A stretch of DNA of 64,000 nt from positions 6,120,727-6,184,726 of the forward strand of contig NC_051123.1 in the NCBI RefSeq assembly GCF_014839805.1, in the 5' to 3' direction. How positions within the stretch are numbered: position 1 is the stretch's first letter; each line of letters begins with the position of its first letter. The notes under the pieces are model-generated. The model ran no database searches, was not told where the DNA came from, and worked only from the letters and a program-made list of their open reading frames with translations. Position numbers and translations under genes: made by a program. The stretch is from Manduca sexta (lineage: Eukaryota; Arthropoda; Insecta; Lepidoptera; Sphingidae). Shown piece after piece: positions 14,201-25,819 of the stretch.

Positions 14201-17200
14201 NNNNNNNNNNNNNNNNNNNNNNNNNNNNNNNNNNNNNNNNNNNNNNNNNNNNNNNNNNNNNNNNNNNNNNNNNNNNNNNNNNNNNNNNNNNNNNNNNNNN
14301 NNNNNNNNNNNNNNNNNNNNNNNNNNNNNNNNNNNNNNNNNNNNNNNNNNNNNNNNNNNNNNNNNNNNNNNNNNNNNNNTATAAAAACAATTGTTTTATT
14401 GTAGGGTTCCATCAAGTATTTTGCTTCCCAAAAGGGTTCCGTCATTTAAAAAGTTTGAGAACCACTGATGTATACGATACATAATCTACTACTATAGTAC
14501 TGGTAGACAACATCTAATCCGTGCTTAATTTATTTGTTTTCCAGGGGACATGTGGTATGGTTTTTGCAAGTACCACGCTTATACGAAAGGGGATGGCAAC
14601 CGGGGAAGCAGAATGGCCGTGGCATATCGCTCTTTACCTCACCGAGGTAGGTAACAAGGGCATTTAATTTAATGTAATCTACCATCAATTATGAACTATT
14701 CGTGCTAAAATACGAATTTTACACTTCTGCTTTAATTCGAAATCCAACACATAGGCACAGTGTATTGCGCCTGATATAGTAGATAATATGTAGTCCACGT
14801 ATTGAAATCGTTATCAGAATGATCTCAGTTTAGCGGTAACTAGTCATGCTCTCGCGACGATCTGCAGTGTATGACATGCCCCGAATCCCGCGCCTTTATT
14901 ACTCAAAAAAGTGCTCATACGAGTGTAACTGTTGTATATAATAAGTACTAGCTTTTGCTCTTGTTTTTTGCCGTAGATTAAAAATCATATTAAAATACAT
15001 GTTATAAAACTACCAAATGCACTCAATAACTCTTACTTACAGAACACGGACAATGCATTCACCTGCGGAGGTACCCTGGTATCGCATCTTCATATCATCA
15101 CGGCAGCGCACTGCGTCACTCGGAAGGAATCGCGTCGGATCTGGGACATAAACAGATTCCACGTGTTGCTAGGGGAGAACACAACTTGGAGGGATCAGCC
15201 GAAGGCGCCCAGTTACGATTTGTAAGTAATTGTTCCTGCGTAATATGCCACCTATATCTATGTGGCATTTTTATATATTTATCTGGCATCCCTGGTTGAA
15301 CTCTAGCAACACGAGTCGCACTGTAGTAACACAGATACGCTTCATAGACATACAAGCGCACGCGCAAGCTGTCGTCATCGTTGCTCAATTAAATATACAT
15401 CATATATGATTCACGAAGAATCCCACATCTATACTTAATATTATAAAGCTGAAAAGTGTGTGTTAAAACGCGCTGATTCTAGAAATACTTAACCGATTTT
15501 GTTTTTGTTTTTTTATTAATAAGAATCTACACTACCTACTACTGAATGTTATAGGAAAATTTTCATCCCGGGAAAATACCTATCTCGGAAAAGCTGTTTG
15601 ACGCGAGTCAAGCCGCAGGCAAGAGCTAGTCTATATTAATGAAGTATAGCTAATACGCCCACAGTTTACCAATATATGTTACGTTATTTATAAGACTAGC
15701 TTTTGCCCGCGGCTCCACCCGCGATATAAAGATTTTCAGGCTAAAGTTTTCCGTTATAAAAGTAGTGGTTTCCCGAGAGCCTATATTCTTCCCAGGGTCT
15801 CAAACTGACTCCATACAAATTTCATCTTAATACGTTGGGTAGTTTTTGAGTTTAACACGTTCAGGCAGACAGATGCAGCGGGGGAATTTGTTTTATAATA
15901 TATTTTTTAAAACTTTTTAAGAGGAACAATCCCGTCATAGTTGCATAACTTTAACCGTTTACGCAGCGCACGCAACGGAACTGCACTCCGCGAACAAAGG
16001 GCTATCCAACGCAAAAATATTTTTTCAGTTTGGACCGGTAGTTCCTGAGATTCGCGCGTTCAAACCAATGACTAAATATAAAGAGGACAGGCCTCAAAAG
16101 TTAGCTATATGAATAAGTTATATTTATGTTAGGGAAATCGACGCAGAATTGTCAATATATATGTCTATCTCTTTTACTCAAAGCTTATTTGGAACGCAAC
16201 AAAAAACGACAAAAATAATTGCTTTCTTCGCATATGGCACTATTTCGTTTACTTCAACACACTGGGACCGCCTTGCGGCAGAAACGCTCATTTTATGCTG
16301 GCCAGTCGGCAAGTACATGTAGTGTCAGACGATGTAAACAAATCTTCATAAATATTGAATTTAAAGTAATATAATCATATTCTCAATTGTTCAGTGTGTT
16401 TATTAGTGTATTTGTTAAGTTTCGAAAATGACTCAGTGTTGTGTGAAAGGATGCAAATCGAATTCACGCAAGAAAGACCCCGAAATATATTTTCATAGGT
16501 TAGTAACTGTTTTTACCGAAAATTAGCAAATATCTTTGTATAATTACTTTTTGGATGTGTTTTTATCAATTAAAATGATATGTGGATCTGGTTTGTTAAG
16601 CTTTGGACCCTTTTAGGCGTGATTTATACACATTAAAATCATTATGTTTGTTTACACACGAGCTTAGGGATGGGTGGGTGGATTTGTTTAGAAATTATTG
16701 ATATCGATATTTTAACAGACGCCCGTTTATCAGTTACGGTTTTTGTCTTTGGAAAGAATGTTAGAGCACACATCAATATTGTATTATTCAGAACGACAAA
16801 CTAAGTGAAATTAGAATATTTTTTAAGATAACCAAAAAATTTAAAAACCAAGGCAAAATGAATTGAGAATATTGAGCGACGTGATTGGAATCCTACACCA
16901 AATACATATTTCTTTACATTTTGAGAAGATATGCATAAACCACACGTTTAATTAACGCGAGTAAAGATAACTGTTTTCCAACAATATTCCCGATAAGTAA
17001 AATAGTAATGATTATTATACTTCACCTAATAGTAATATTACTTTAATATATTGCTATGAATAAAATTAGAATTGTTACATAAAAGAATAGATAAACATAA
17101 AAGAAACAACATAAAGATGAAATGTAAGATATATTTTTACAATTGGCGGTCTTATGTTTCGAGCAACCTTTGCATGCACGGAAATAGATACATAATCATA

Positions 17201-20200
17201 TTGTTGTTATTGCAAATAATTATTATAATTGATTATCTTAACCACCATTTTTACGGTCATTGATTTTAGTTTGCTGAACCATAGTTATGTTTCTCGATCA
17301 AAGAGCATAATAATAAAATAAAATAAAACCAACCAAATAATTGCTGGCTACGCTATCTTATTCCATTTATCATGTATTAAATAAATATCTTAATCTGTAA
17401 CTTAAAGTTTTAGCAAGGAATAGTGCAACATACAAATATATATCAAACACAACTGGATGTTTGTCACAACAGGTACTGCTTTGTTTAACAATTGTTACTT
17501 ATAAATCAGTTTCAGTGTGTTTGTTTACATTATGGTTTGTTATATTTATATTATGGTAGATCCTAACCCCTTTCGTATTTGATCTTTTTGGGGCTTGTTT
17601 GTCTCTCTTAATTCTTCGATGTCGATACAAAATTTTCGGTACTAGCATATCACTATTGTAAGGGGCGGAGTCGGCACCATTTTGTTCATGAAATGTGCCG
17701 CATGTCACGTGACCATATTACCCATCCTCTATACTTCTTTTATCATTGGTTCAAACAAACGAACAAACAAACTCTTCAGCTTTATATAATAGTATAGATA
17801 TGATGGTATTATACTAGTATTATGAGACATGTATTAGTTCTGCGACATAATGGGCAGTACTTTGTAATTCAGTTAGGTTTTATCATGTAATTAGCAAATA
17901 AGATGCTTATTTGCTAATTAGATGATGCGGCCGAGCGGTGATACGTCTTTGTGTAATAAATAATGTTTTTGTTTTTCTAGTTAAGTAATATAGATATCCA
18001 TGATGACTACAATCCGAACGGGCAGCTTCGTGACATTGCAATTTTGACGATGAAAGATTATGTTGCCTACAGCAAATGGATTCAGCCCGCTTGTCTCTGG
18101 CCCGAGGAGACGAAAGCGTTGGACAACGTCGTAAACCAAATAGGAATAGTATGTGTTAAGTGACAACATACATAATATTTATTTTAAATGCTTTATTCTT
18201 TTTAATATTATTTTAAGTACTTCTTATCGTAAATGCCAGGTTATTAAAAATGTTTGAATATTTAGAATTATGACGTTTGTTCAAACTAAACGCAAGAACC
18301 GTTAAACGATACGTTCGTATATTAATGGAACTTAAATTTAAAACTGTTAAAATTAAAAGCGAATTGGAGTCAAATTTTTTGCAAAATGTGGAGTTTTCTG
18401 TAATTTCTAACTTTAAAAGTAACAGGATCGATTGGCATAAAAAAAATGATTTTGCACTTGCCCTTTTTCTTACCGAGTTACATATTTTCCAAAATTTATG
18501 AATGTAGATCTTAATATTTTGAAAAATGATGGACAGTTAGGTTTAGTTGAGGTAACGGACCATACTGCCGCATCAAAATCCACCCTGTACATTATCGCCT
18601 TTATTTTAGGTAGTCGGATGGGGCAATGATGGCAAGAAAACTAGTGTATCAATTCTGAATAAAGTCAGCGCGCCAGTAGTAGACAACTTGACTTGTTTGA
18701 AATCCCTCCCCTGGTTTTACAATAAGTACATCTCGGATTTCACCTACTGCGGCGGTTTCGGTAATGGTCAGTATATTTTTAGTTTTTTTCCTATTAACGT
18801 ACCAATAATTTGATTAGATGTTTATGAAAACAGCATCTACGTACACTTACGGCCAGATTTGAACCTTTCCGACGAAGCTACCTCAGTAACAGTAGTAAGG
18901 AGCTCCCAAGTTTAAAGTCCCTCTTGCCCTATACCTACATTAAACTAGGCTAGCACCTAAAAGGTTCCACTGCCCTGTAGGGCACCCAACACATTTTGAT
19001 TAGGGCCGGGCGCCACTGGTTCTAATGCTTCGGCCTGGGAACTTCTGAAGGCCTTCAGCAGTGGACATTCTGTGGCTGTTGATTAAAGCTTATGAGTTTG
19101 TGGTATGTTTTTGTATCTGCATAGCGACATAGAGTACAAAACTCTCCAGAGAGGTCTACGTAAGTGATGGTGTTCCGAGATCAGGCTGTCTATATCCAGC
19201 TTGGAAGCTGGAGTATTTTTTTTGTCTGGGACAGGATTATCATATTTCGTCAGTTGACTTTATTTGACCGACACTCCACTTACCATCAGGTGTAGTGAAC
19301 TTTGTCATACTGGTATAACAGTTCCTAAGCCCGAGCCTCCCCCAATAACATACGACATGATACTTTTCTACAATCATTAACTAATAGTAAACAAAACAAA
19401 ATATAGAACTGACATTAACATGTGATAAAGCTTTTGTCAAACAGCGTACAGGATGGGACGACACGACGCTGGCGCTCAACTCTGTGAAATCGAGGCACCA
19501 ACCCCGACGATTATATGTGGCATATACGTATTCTATATACTATATAATAACTTACTTTATTGCAACAAAACTAACACAGAAATAATAACATTGAGAATTA
19601 CTTAGACAATAATTGACCTAAGTATTTCAATAATTGCCCATTATCACATTACAACTGTTCACATCTAGCGCCGTCAGCTTTTTGACCAAAGCTTTAATCT
19701 ATCGCTAGACTTATTTTTCTATTAGCGTACAAAATCGTAGAAAAGCATCCTTGTATGCGGCCCCTGATAGACATACTGGTGATGTGATACTGTGAGTGAT
19801 ATCAACACGTTATTTCTTTAAACATTAACAGTCTTACTTATGAAAATCTCGCAAAGCTATGCTTAGTTAAAACACAAATTTACTCGATCAGCTGTAAGTC
19901 AAAACCCGCCATATTGCCTCTAAATAAGGTTTAAACTAGGAAACCGGTGATTTTTGACAGCTATTTAAGCAATTCTTAACCACCTATTAACGCTAAAACA
20001 AGTTTATAAGTAAGACAGTTAAGTTCCAGATCATTTGTTCTTTTACCTAAAATATATTTCTTATGGCAGGTTCTGCGCCCTGTAATGGAGACAGTGGTGG
20101 AGGGATGATGTTCAAATTGGGGCAGTCGTGGTTCCTTCGAGGCTTGGTGTCAGTAGCAGTGGCCGACGAAAACAGGCTCTGCGACCCTAATCATTACGTA

Positions 20201-20257
20201 GTTTTCACAGATGTGGCACAATTCCTACCTTGGATTAAAAGTATCGTTACTGATTAG
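5273..20257 (+). CDS. Gastrulation-defective-like serine protease, nine exons
   Basis: Coding exons are 5273-5512, 6372-6769, 8804-8929, 9994-10096, 14545-14646, 15043-15221, 17986-18148, 18610-18766 and 20070-20257. All have GT/AG borders and matching phases, and the sum is 552 codons including the stop. A hydrophobic signal peptide (residues 1 to about 28) is followed by a GD_N domain (about 35-115, with NWVGDVTT at the exon 1/2 join). A Ser/Thr/Pro-rich linker runs to about 288, then an S1 trypsin-fold domain. The triad is His346 (TAAHC), Asp399 (DIAIL) and Ser498 (GDSGG). The usual IVGG activation site is replaced by LIRKG, as in the Drosophila gd family, and the S1-pocket residue at chymotrypsin position 189 is Ala492. 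A secreted protease in a Toll-type or immune cascade is inferred from family membership. Exon 7 needs an AAG acceptor. An exon hidden in the gap of intron 4 cannot be excluded. Confidence 0.9.
6828..7101. mobile_element. hAT-type MITE in protease intron 2
   Basis: Terminal inverted repeats CAGGGATGGCGAAC and its complement bound 274 bp. The flanking 8-mers ctctataa and tgctataa share CTATAA, as expected of an aged 8-bp hAT target duplication. There is no transposase frame. Confidence 0.75.
8455..8791 (+). mobile_element. tRNA-derived SINE next to protease exon 3
   Basis: The head has pol III boxes (A box 8464-8475; B box GGTTCAAATCC at 8508-8518). The body has the motif AGGCCCGTGCCGAACAGTGGGA, common in Lepidoptera, and the tail is an ATT microsatellite ending about 12 nt before the exon 3 acceptor. 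An antisense relative lies at 53715-53960. Confidence 0.85.
9030..9172. repeat. Interspersed repeat, family B
   Basis: Both ends carry the family core in opposite orientations (CACCTGATGGTAA at left, TTACCAGGTGCAG at right). Relatives lie at 19095-19320, 30060-30225, 35040-35235, 38435-38640 and 45650-45735. Confidence 0.65.
9481..9501. repeat. GAC microsatellite
   Basis: Short run of GAC/ACG triplets in protease intron 3. Confidence 0.6.
10148..10473 (+). mobile_element. tRNA-derived SINE in protease intron 4
   Basis: A tRNA-like head has an A box (TGGTGTAGTTGT at 10159-10170) and B box (GGTTCGAGTCT at 10214-10224). An unrelated body follows, with GCCCCATGCTTTGAAAA and an AGAGTGAAAGAAC block. 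It begins 51 nt after exon 4. It is not a functional tRNA gene: no acceptor stem closes it. Confidence 0.75.
11056..11322 (-). mobile_element. tRNA-derived SINE, antisense
   Basis: Read on the minus strand, it starts with an A-box-like TGCCTCGTTGGC, then a B box in GGGTTCGAATCCC (11251-11263). The body reaches ACCCCTTCGGGG, and the tail is a TATG/TATA repeat. Fragments of a related SINE lie at 42370-42500 and 58790-58870. Confidence 0.8.
12468..12608. mobile_element. hAT-type MITE with perfect 8-bp target duplication
   Basis: Ends CAGTGGCGAA and TTCGCCACTG bound 141 bp. CTAAACAA occurs exactly at both flanks (12460-12467 and 12609-12616). It has no coding capacity. Confidence 0.9.
13880..14379. 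other. Assembly gap of 500 N
   Basis: Exactly 500 N inside protease intron 4, a length often used as a placeholder. True size and content are unknown. Confidence 0.99.
14380..14467. mobile_element. hAT-type MITE fragment at the gap edge
   Basis: The right end AAAAGTTTGAGAACCACTG is a classical hAT terminus. The left end is lost in the gap. The candidate target duplication to the right is ATGTATAC, unpaired here. Confidence 0.6.
15424..15640 (+). repeat. Interspersed LINE/SINE-like tail repeat
   Basis: Contains ATTATAAAGCTGAAAAGTGTG, the AACGCGCTGATTCT block and CGCAGGCAAGAGCTAGT, typical of degraded dispersed repeats in lepidopteran genomes. A partly related antisense copy is interrupted at 15925-17802. 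Confidence 0.6.
15690..15905 (+). repeat. Non-LTR retrotransposon tail
   Basis: Runs from GACTAGCTTTTGCCCGCGGC through CATACAAATTTCATC and a CAGGCAGACAGATGC block to GGGGGAATTTGTTTTATAAT. This is the usual pattern of dispersed LINE 3' tails in Lepidoptera. The family is not identified. Confidence 0.6.
16066..17748 (+). mobile_element. P-element-like DNA transposon, internally deleted
   Basis: The element is 1683 bp long. Imperfect terminal inverted repeats of about 24 nt start CAATGA and end TCATTG, and both carry a GAGGA block. GTTCAAAC is duplicated exactly at 16058-16065 and 17749-17756. An 8-bp duplication and a THAP-encoding first exon (16428-16498) are hallmarks of the P superfamily. 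No transposase RNase H-like domain is visible, so this copy is non-autonomous. It lies in protease intron 6. Confidence 0.8.
16428..16498 (+). pseudogene. THAP-domain first exon of the P-like element
   Basis: The ATG opens 23 codons with the THAP start pattern: Cys4/Cys5, then Cys9 (CVKGCKSNS), then Phe-His at 22-23 followed by a split Arg codon. The exon ends in AG|GTTAGT. In THAP proteins this FHR motif is normally followed by Phe-Pro from the next exon, and no downstream partner exon was found in the element. It could encode only the first part of a C2CH zinc finger. Expression is unknown. It might instead be a captured host THAP exon, but its position just inside the element end fits a P transposase gene. 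Confidence 0.65.
17888..17920. repeat. Perfect 15-bp hairpin 65 nt before protease exon 7
   Basis: TAATTAGCAAATAAG and its exact complement are separated by ATG. It lies in the branch-point region upstream of exon 7. Confidence 0.7.
18840..19085. repeat. Dispersed repeat in protease intron 8
   Basis: GC-richer block with GGCCGGGCGCCACTGG and CTTCAGCAGTGGACATTC, a tail motif often seen in lepidopteran repeats. Family not assigned. Confidence 0.5.
19095..19320 (+). repeat. Interspersed repeat, family B
   Basis: Shares CGACACTCCACTTACCATC and AGGTGTAGTGAACTTTG with the other family B copies. Lies in protease intron 8. Confidence 0.65.
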
Positions 20258-20275
20258 AAATAGTATGCTCATATT

Positions 20276-20281
20276 AATAAA
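20276..20281 (+). terminator. Polyadenylation signal of the protease gene
   Basis: A canonical AATAAA hexamer lies 19 nt after the TAG stop. It sits in an A-rich stretch, so the exact cleavage site is not visible. Confidence 0.5.
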
Positions 20282-23200
20282 AAAAAACGAATGCAAGGAC
20301 GTCACTTTGATCACCATCAAGAAAATAAATAGTGCTGTAATCATAGAATAATTAAGATGGAACGACAGCATAAAACATCAACCATCTTTGTCAAAATAGA
20401 AAATTATTACCAATTTATATTTGGTTGAATTTATATATTAATGTTAAAAAAAATAAAAAAATATGATGAGCATTTACAAAGTCATTTTATATTTTGAGCA
20501 AAGTAGCGTGTTTGCACTGAAAATGCTCAATTTGTATGTAGTTGTATATATTTATAAACTCAAATACAGACTGAACAATTATAGGATGTATGCACATTTT
20601 ATATAAAAAATAATCTATGTAACTCAAATATTTCATTAATTAACACCCACTCCTATATTTTAAAACAATATCTAAAGAATAATTTTCAACGGGCAAGTAA
20701 ATATAAATTCATACTAGGAACAATGTTGTGGTGTGTTACTGACGAATTCACTCATATAAATTTGTTAAGATCTCCCATGAATAAAAGTACTTAAATAAAC
20801 AATGCGATATGTGACCAACACATCTGATGTACTTTAAAATATTCATGGCAGCTATACAAAATACACCGTTTGTGATTTTCCGAAATTTTGCTCCGGCAAA
20901 AACACGCCTGGTGTATGCGTCCACATCCTTTTACTTTTTTTAACACACAGCGTTCCTGGTATGTTACTGAACAATGGCCTGATAAAACGTTTCTAGAATA
21001 TCATTTTTTTTTAATCTTAACTCGTGTAATAATAATAAAAATTATACTTGTAATTTTACATGACAGTGATAAAATAGGACATGTTTTTTTATCTTCAACA
21101 GCTTGGAGGTGCAAGTGTTAAGTGTAAGTATATTGAAACAACATAGATAATATTATGTTATATTTTTTAAAATAAAAGCAACTTAGGTAACATAAACAAA
21201 TACCCAGACTTTTGATAATTACAGCAAACAAATTCAAAAGTAAGTAATGGGAAAATTTACAAACCATTTTGAAAGGAGATACAAACGATTAAAAATTAAA
21301 GTATTTTCAAGGGTAGGGTCCGTTTCACCGCTGACTAAAAAAATTGAGCAATTGTGTGAAATGCATGACGTAAACTAGAAGCACATTTTTGGGCCGTGTT
21401 TTCGTAGAACCCAAACCTTTAGTACCTAATAACCAGAATTTCTATATTACATATTTCAGGGAAGAAGAAAATCTAAATAACCTACTTTTAAAATAATACT
21501 ATTATTAGTCCTGTGAAGTATTTACACTATACACTACACTGACAATAATAGAAAAATTCCAACACAATTCCTACAAAGTTCTAATACTAAAACTGATTTT
21601 TTCCTCACATCAGTTGTTTTATTTTTCTCATTTCAAAAGCTCTAAGCTGTATTCACGGACCAAAAAGAAGTCTTAGTTATGGTGCCTCGTGCAACATTAA
21701 TTCATTGACCTGCTAAGTCGACCTATCCTTTCTAGCCAATCTTAAATGGCCATCTTTTGAACTGCAATAAGTAGAGGATTGTGTTTGTCTAATAATTTGT
21801 TTTTATCGCGAATATAATATCAATTCATACCAGAAAGAAATTTAGCATTGTACGAAACTCGGAGTGTACGAGTTCAACTTACATTAACCGGTTTTTAAAT
21901 GTAACAGCTTTTAAAAATTTATAGCAAATACGATGGAGACCGAACCAGTTTAGCAGATTTTCGGAGGCGTAAACGAAAAACTTTTCGTGAACGCCAAACG
22001 TAAATGCGGATTTTAACTATAATGTGATCTAAAAATATCTACTAAAACCACTATTAACATAAAGTCGTGTTTAAGGAAGTGAGGCGTATAAAATATATTG
22101 TATTTGAAAAAAAAATATAAATAATTTATCCAACTTTATAGTAAATTTAAACTTTCATAACACTCTGTCATAGTTTATTCAAATTTATAAAATATACACG
22201 TTTTGCCAGCGGTGAAAGTTTACAAAAAAAAAAACAATATTACGTATAAACAAACGCAATATAAACTAAACCAAAACTCCTCGTGAAAGAATTAAAACAA
22301 ATTATCAAATCTCCATTTAAAAACCTTAACTCTGGCATGGGGGAAATATTTCCTCATTTTAAAGGAACTTGTAAACGACCAATATTTCCACGGCAATGGT
22401 TAGCAATGCTCGGCGACACAATACGTATCTTTCTCACTCTTAATTATCAGAAGATGTATTAATAATATTAAATATGGCCATTACATTTCGTAAAATTGCC
22501 AAAATTTAACACCTTGCCAATAAATATGTCTGCCATACATTGACGTAAAAATATTGACCAATTACAAATTTCCTAAGGAAATATGAGGAATTAAATTGGG
22601 CGACACAGACGGCCAATTCATTCATAGGCCAAAACTTTATTTCATTATCAATTATCGACAATACATCTTATCGCCATTGCAATCAATGGTACTCTATTTT
22701 TTTTTATATGATGATAAAAATATACCATTATCTTGCCAAAGCCGTTATAACTGTCTACACAGTTTTTTTAGTCATCCGACTTTGTAAATAGTGTTACCAC
22801 TAAAATTGTGAGATGTATACATATTAAAAATATCAATATCATGAGCTGGCTAAAGGGATATAATGATACACGTCAAAAGTGTTTAAAGATCAAAGTACTC
22901 GTACCCGAATGTTTGCCAATATTTATTCTAATAAAATGATGTTAAAATATATATTAACTTAATTCGTTTTTGAATGTTTTTTATCATCTAGTGTCTCATT
23001 TAACAATGTTCTGGTACTTTTAAAAAGGGATTGAAGCAATTTTTCCTATTTATAGAAAATGAAATTCTAAATAAAAGTTCGACAATAAATTAAAAAAATA
23101 ATAAAGTAAAGTGAGTAAATGTCGTTTATTTCACAAAATGAACAATTTTGTAAATCGTTAACGCTAAGCAATTTTCTATACCTAATTATTTTTTAACAGA

Positions 23201-24069
23201 GTGGACAAATTATTAACAAACCGCGTTTATCCCTAAACACTCTTGATATGTATATTACTGCACTGTTCATTTCCCATGCCATTCGAACTTTTAGGTTGTT
23301 TGCACAGAAATTATATCACAGGACATGCACTACGAATACACACGTAGATATACTATTTACAAAACTCAACATGGCCCGAATAAAATCGACTGTCACGTAC
23401 ATTCTCATTTCATTTTAAATAGACATGTATATCTTAATCACATTAGGGGCTTTTCTTTGACATGACGCAAAAGAAATATTCATTTAACAACACTACGATA
23501 TGTCGCGCAGTGAACATAGCGCGAGTGCGCAATGACACACTTCGCGTGTATAAATAAGGGCTACGGGCTCGCTGCTAACACAACAAGTGTGTTTTAAAGT
23601 CTTCACAAAACTGCGTATATTTTGTCGCACTGTTGTAACCATCATTTTAGCATCTGGCAATATTTTGTTATATGCCAGGCGTGCAGTGCCATAGAAAACG
23701 TATAAATAGGTACTTCTTTTATACGTCATTTCATTGTAATATGTAACTCCATTTAGGTTTAAGTCCTCTGGCAGACACAAGACAAATTGTCCAAGGTTAT
23801 TTATTTCTGTCTTCTTTGACGTTTAAAACGGCATAATTTCATAAAACCGGCCCCCGAGATCAATAAAGTTCAACATAGCGATTATAAAAATTAATAATGT
23901 TGCAACAACAATGCTCGCGTTTCAAAACGAACGCCAGTTACAACTAAGAAAAAATATCCGTCAATAAACGTTCTCGATCACATGCCTGTTCTTCATTCAC
24001 ACGAAAAACTCTATCCGCACAAAAGAACTATATACATTATGTGTTTCCAATCTCTAACCATCAAACAAT

Positions 24070-24350
24070 AACCTTATGTTACCAATACGGGGACGGCCCG
24101 TTTCTACATCTTTGGCCTTTAAACCGTTCCTCGCCGTTAAATCCTGGTGTCCAGGCAAGGTTTCTGCCTCTGCCAGATCTTGGAGTCAGTTTCCCCGGGA
24201 CTGGGTAGTTGGGTCTGCTGGCGCAGGCGCCGGGCCGGCATCCGTTGCGTGGTGTGGTTGGATGGCTGCCACCTAGCGGTGGGGATGGAAAACTCTCCCA
24301 ATTATCTGGCCCCACGCAGCTGTTGCAACCCCATGCGTAATCGCCTGCAA
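24070..24350. repeat. GC-rich island, probable retroelement or structured RNA
   Basis: About 280 bp with far higher GC than its surroundings, including GGCGCAGGCGCCGGGCCGGC. Both strands have open frames (104 aa and 78 aa) that resemble no family I know. It may be a non-LTR retrotransposon fragment. Confidence 0.35.
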
Positions 24351-25190
24351 AATTTTACAACAGAAATAACAATCAATTTCAAAATTTTAAAAAATTTGTT
24401 TTACTCAAAGGCTCGGCTATTTATTTTATATAAAGTATGGAATGATGGACTTAACACTTAATTAAGTCACAGCTTTCTCCATTTAACAATGTTAACACAA
24501 ATTTAAAATACCATATTAGAAAATGTGTAGTTTCTTGGCTTAAAAAGTATTTTTATAAGTTATTCTACGTATCTAGATCTCATTAAAATGAATCCAGCCG
24601 TTTCTGATATTAAGCGGAACCAAAAGACTGACAAATATTTTTATGTTAAGATTTGGTATGGATACAAAGCATGCATCCATATAAATTAAGACAAAAATAT
24701 TATTAAATTTTTATCAATTCTGTTTTATTAACTTTACCTATTATTATAATTTCTAAACTTTGTTAAATCTATGGATACGTAGATTAATAATTTAATACGC
24801 TTCATTCATAAGCATTTATCATTAATTCCAAATAAGTACTTGATAATAAAAGAAATTTTAGTAATAAATATTCCTGAATATATGAATAGCAATAAATACA
24901 CACACGTAAAACAATATAATAAAAACACGATCAATTAATAATAGTTTATTTTACATCTCTATGACTTTTTGGCCAGAGTTTGGAAGAGAACATTTCACAT
25001 TGATCGCTTGATCCGACAAAGGTCTTACGAACATTTCAAAATCTCAATACACTAATTAATTAATATTTTAAATAAAGAACAAGAATTTCAGTACAAAGTA
25101 AAATATGTTGACGATACAGGATATTTTTGAGATTAATAATACAAATAAAAGATGGCGCTGATCTAGGAAATTTAAATTGCTCGACACTGA

Positions 25191-25332
25191 CAGCCGTTTT
25201 CAAAACGATCTCAAACGCTTTTTTCAATCCACCGCCAAAATGGACGAATGAGAAAAACTGCGACTTATTTTGATTGGTTTATTCTCGCGATCGGATCGAA
25301 GATTAGGTTTGTTTATTAAAAACGGCCGTTAA
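25191..25332. mobile_element. MITE, family 1, copy 2
   Basis: Degenerate terminal inverted repeats (GCCGTTTTCAAAAC at left; complement of GTTTATTAAAAACGGC at right). Shares AACGATCTCAAA and TGATTGGTTTATT with the copy at 815-983. Confidence 0.65.
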
Positions 25333-25375
25333 TCTAGTTCTTTTTGATATAATAATTATAAAAGGTAATCAAATT

Positions 25376-25575
25376 ATGTTTCACTACGCGTTGCTCGTGG
25401 TCCACGCGCATTAATAGATGAAAAAAATTTAAGACCCATTGTATTTTTCTGGGATACCAAGTAACTTATATCATCAAAAAGACATCCCATCTGAATATTA
25501 AATTACACCAAAATCCATTTAGCCGTTTCTGCATTTTCTTTTGCCATATATCCAAACGTTCAGAAACTATACGAT
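25376..25575 (+). repeat. Non-LTR retrotransposon tail
   Basis: Sequence such as CACTACGCGTTGCTCGTGG, then TCTGGGATACCAAGTAACTT and AAATCCATTTAGCCGTTTC, follows the common LINE 3' pattern. A related copy is at 60895-61050. Confidence 0.5.
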
Positions 25576-25819
25576 AGTGAAAGATATACCCCATTTCTTT
25601 TAATGACCGGACCAAAAGGCTTTAATACGGCAGGTAATACCACAGCTCTGCATAGTTTCAAACGTAAATGCATATAATAATACATGTGCATAGAATGTAT
25701 TATTGAGATTTAAAATATATTTATGACTCCCCAACGATATATGTAATAAATCATGAAGTGTAAAATATAAAATCATATCATCTACTTCAATCAATTTTTC
25801 ATGATTTTTTTATTGCTTT

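Larger units (their letters stand above)
15925..17802 (-). repeat. Older dispersed repeat split by a P-like element
   Basis: The left part (15925-16065) and right part (17749-17802) join across one copy of GTTCAAAC into a continuous antisense copy of the GCTGAAGAGTTTGTTTG-type repeat. This reconstructs the empty site of the inserted element. Confidence 0.75.

Noticed and set aside
13840..14445. 201-aa minus-strand open frame
   Set aside because: It is made almost wholly of N; the frame exists only because the gap has no stops.
21319..22216. Inverted pair TTTCACCGCTG... at about 0.9 kb spacing
   Set aside because: Only about 12 bp match, with no further terminal similarity or duplication; chance cannot be excluded.
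24076..24461. 104-aa plus-strand frame in the GC island
   Set aside because: High GC lowers stop frequency on both strands, and the translation shows no domain or family pattern.
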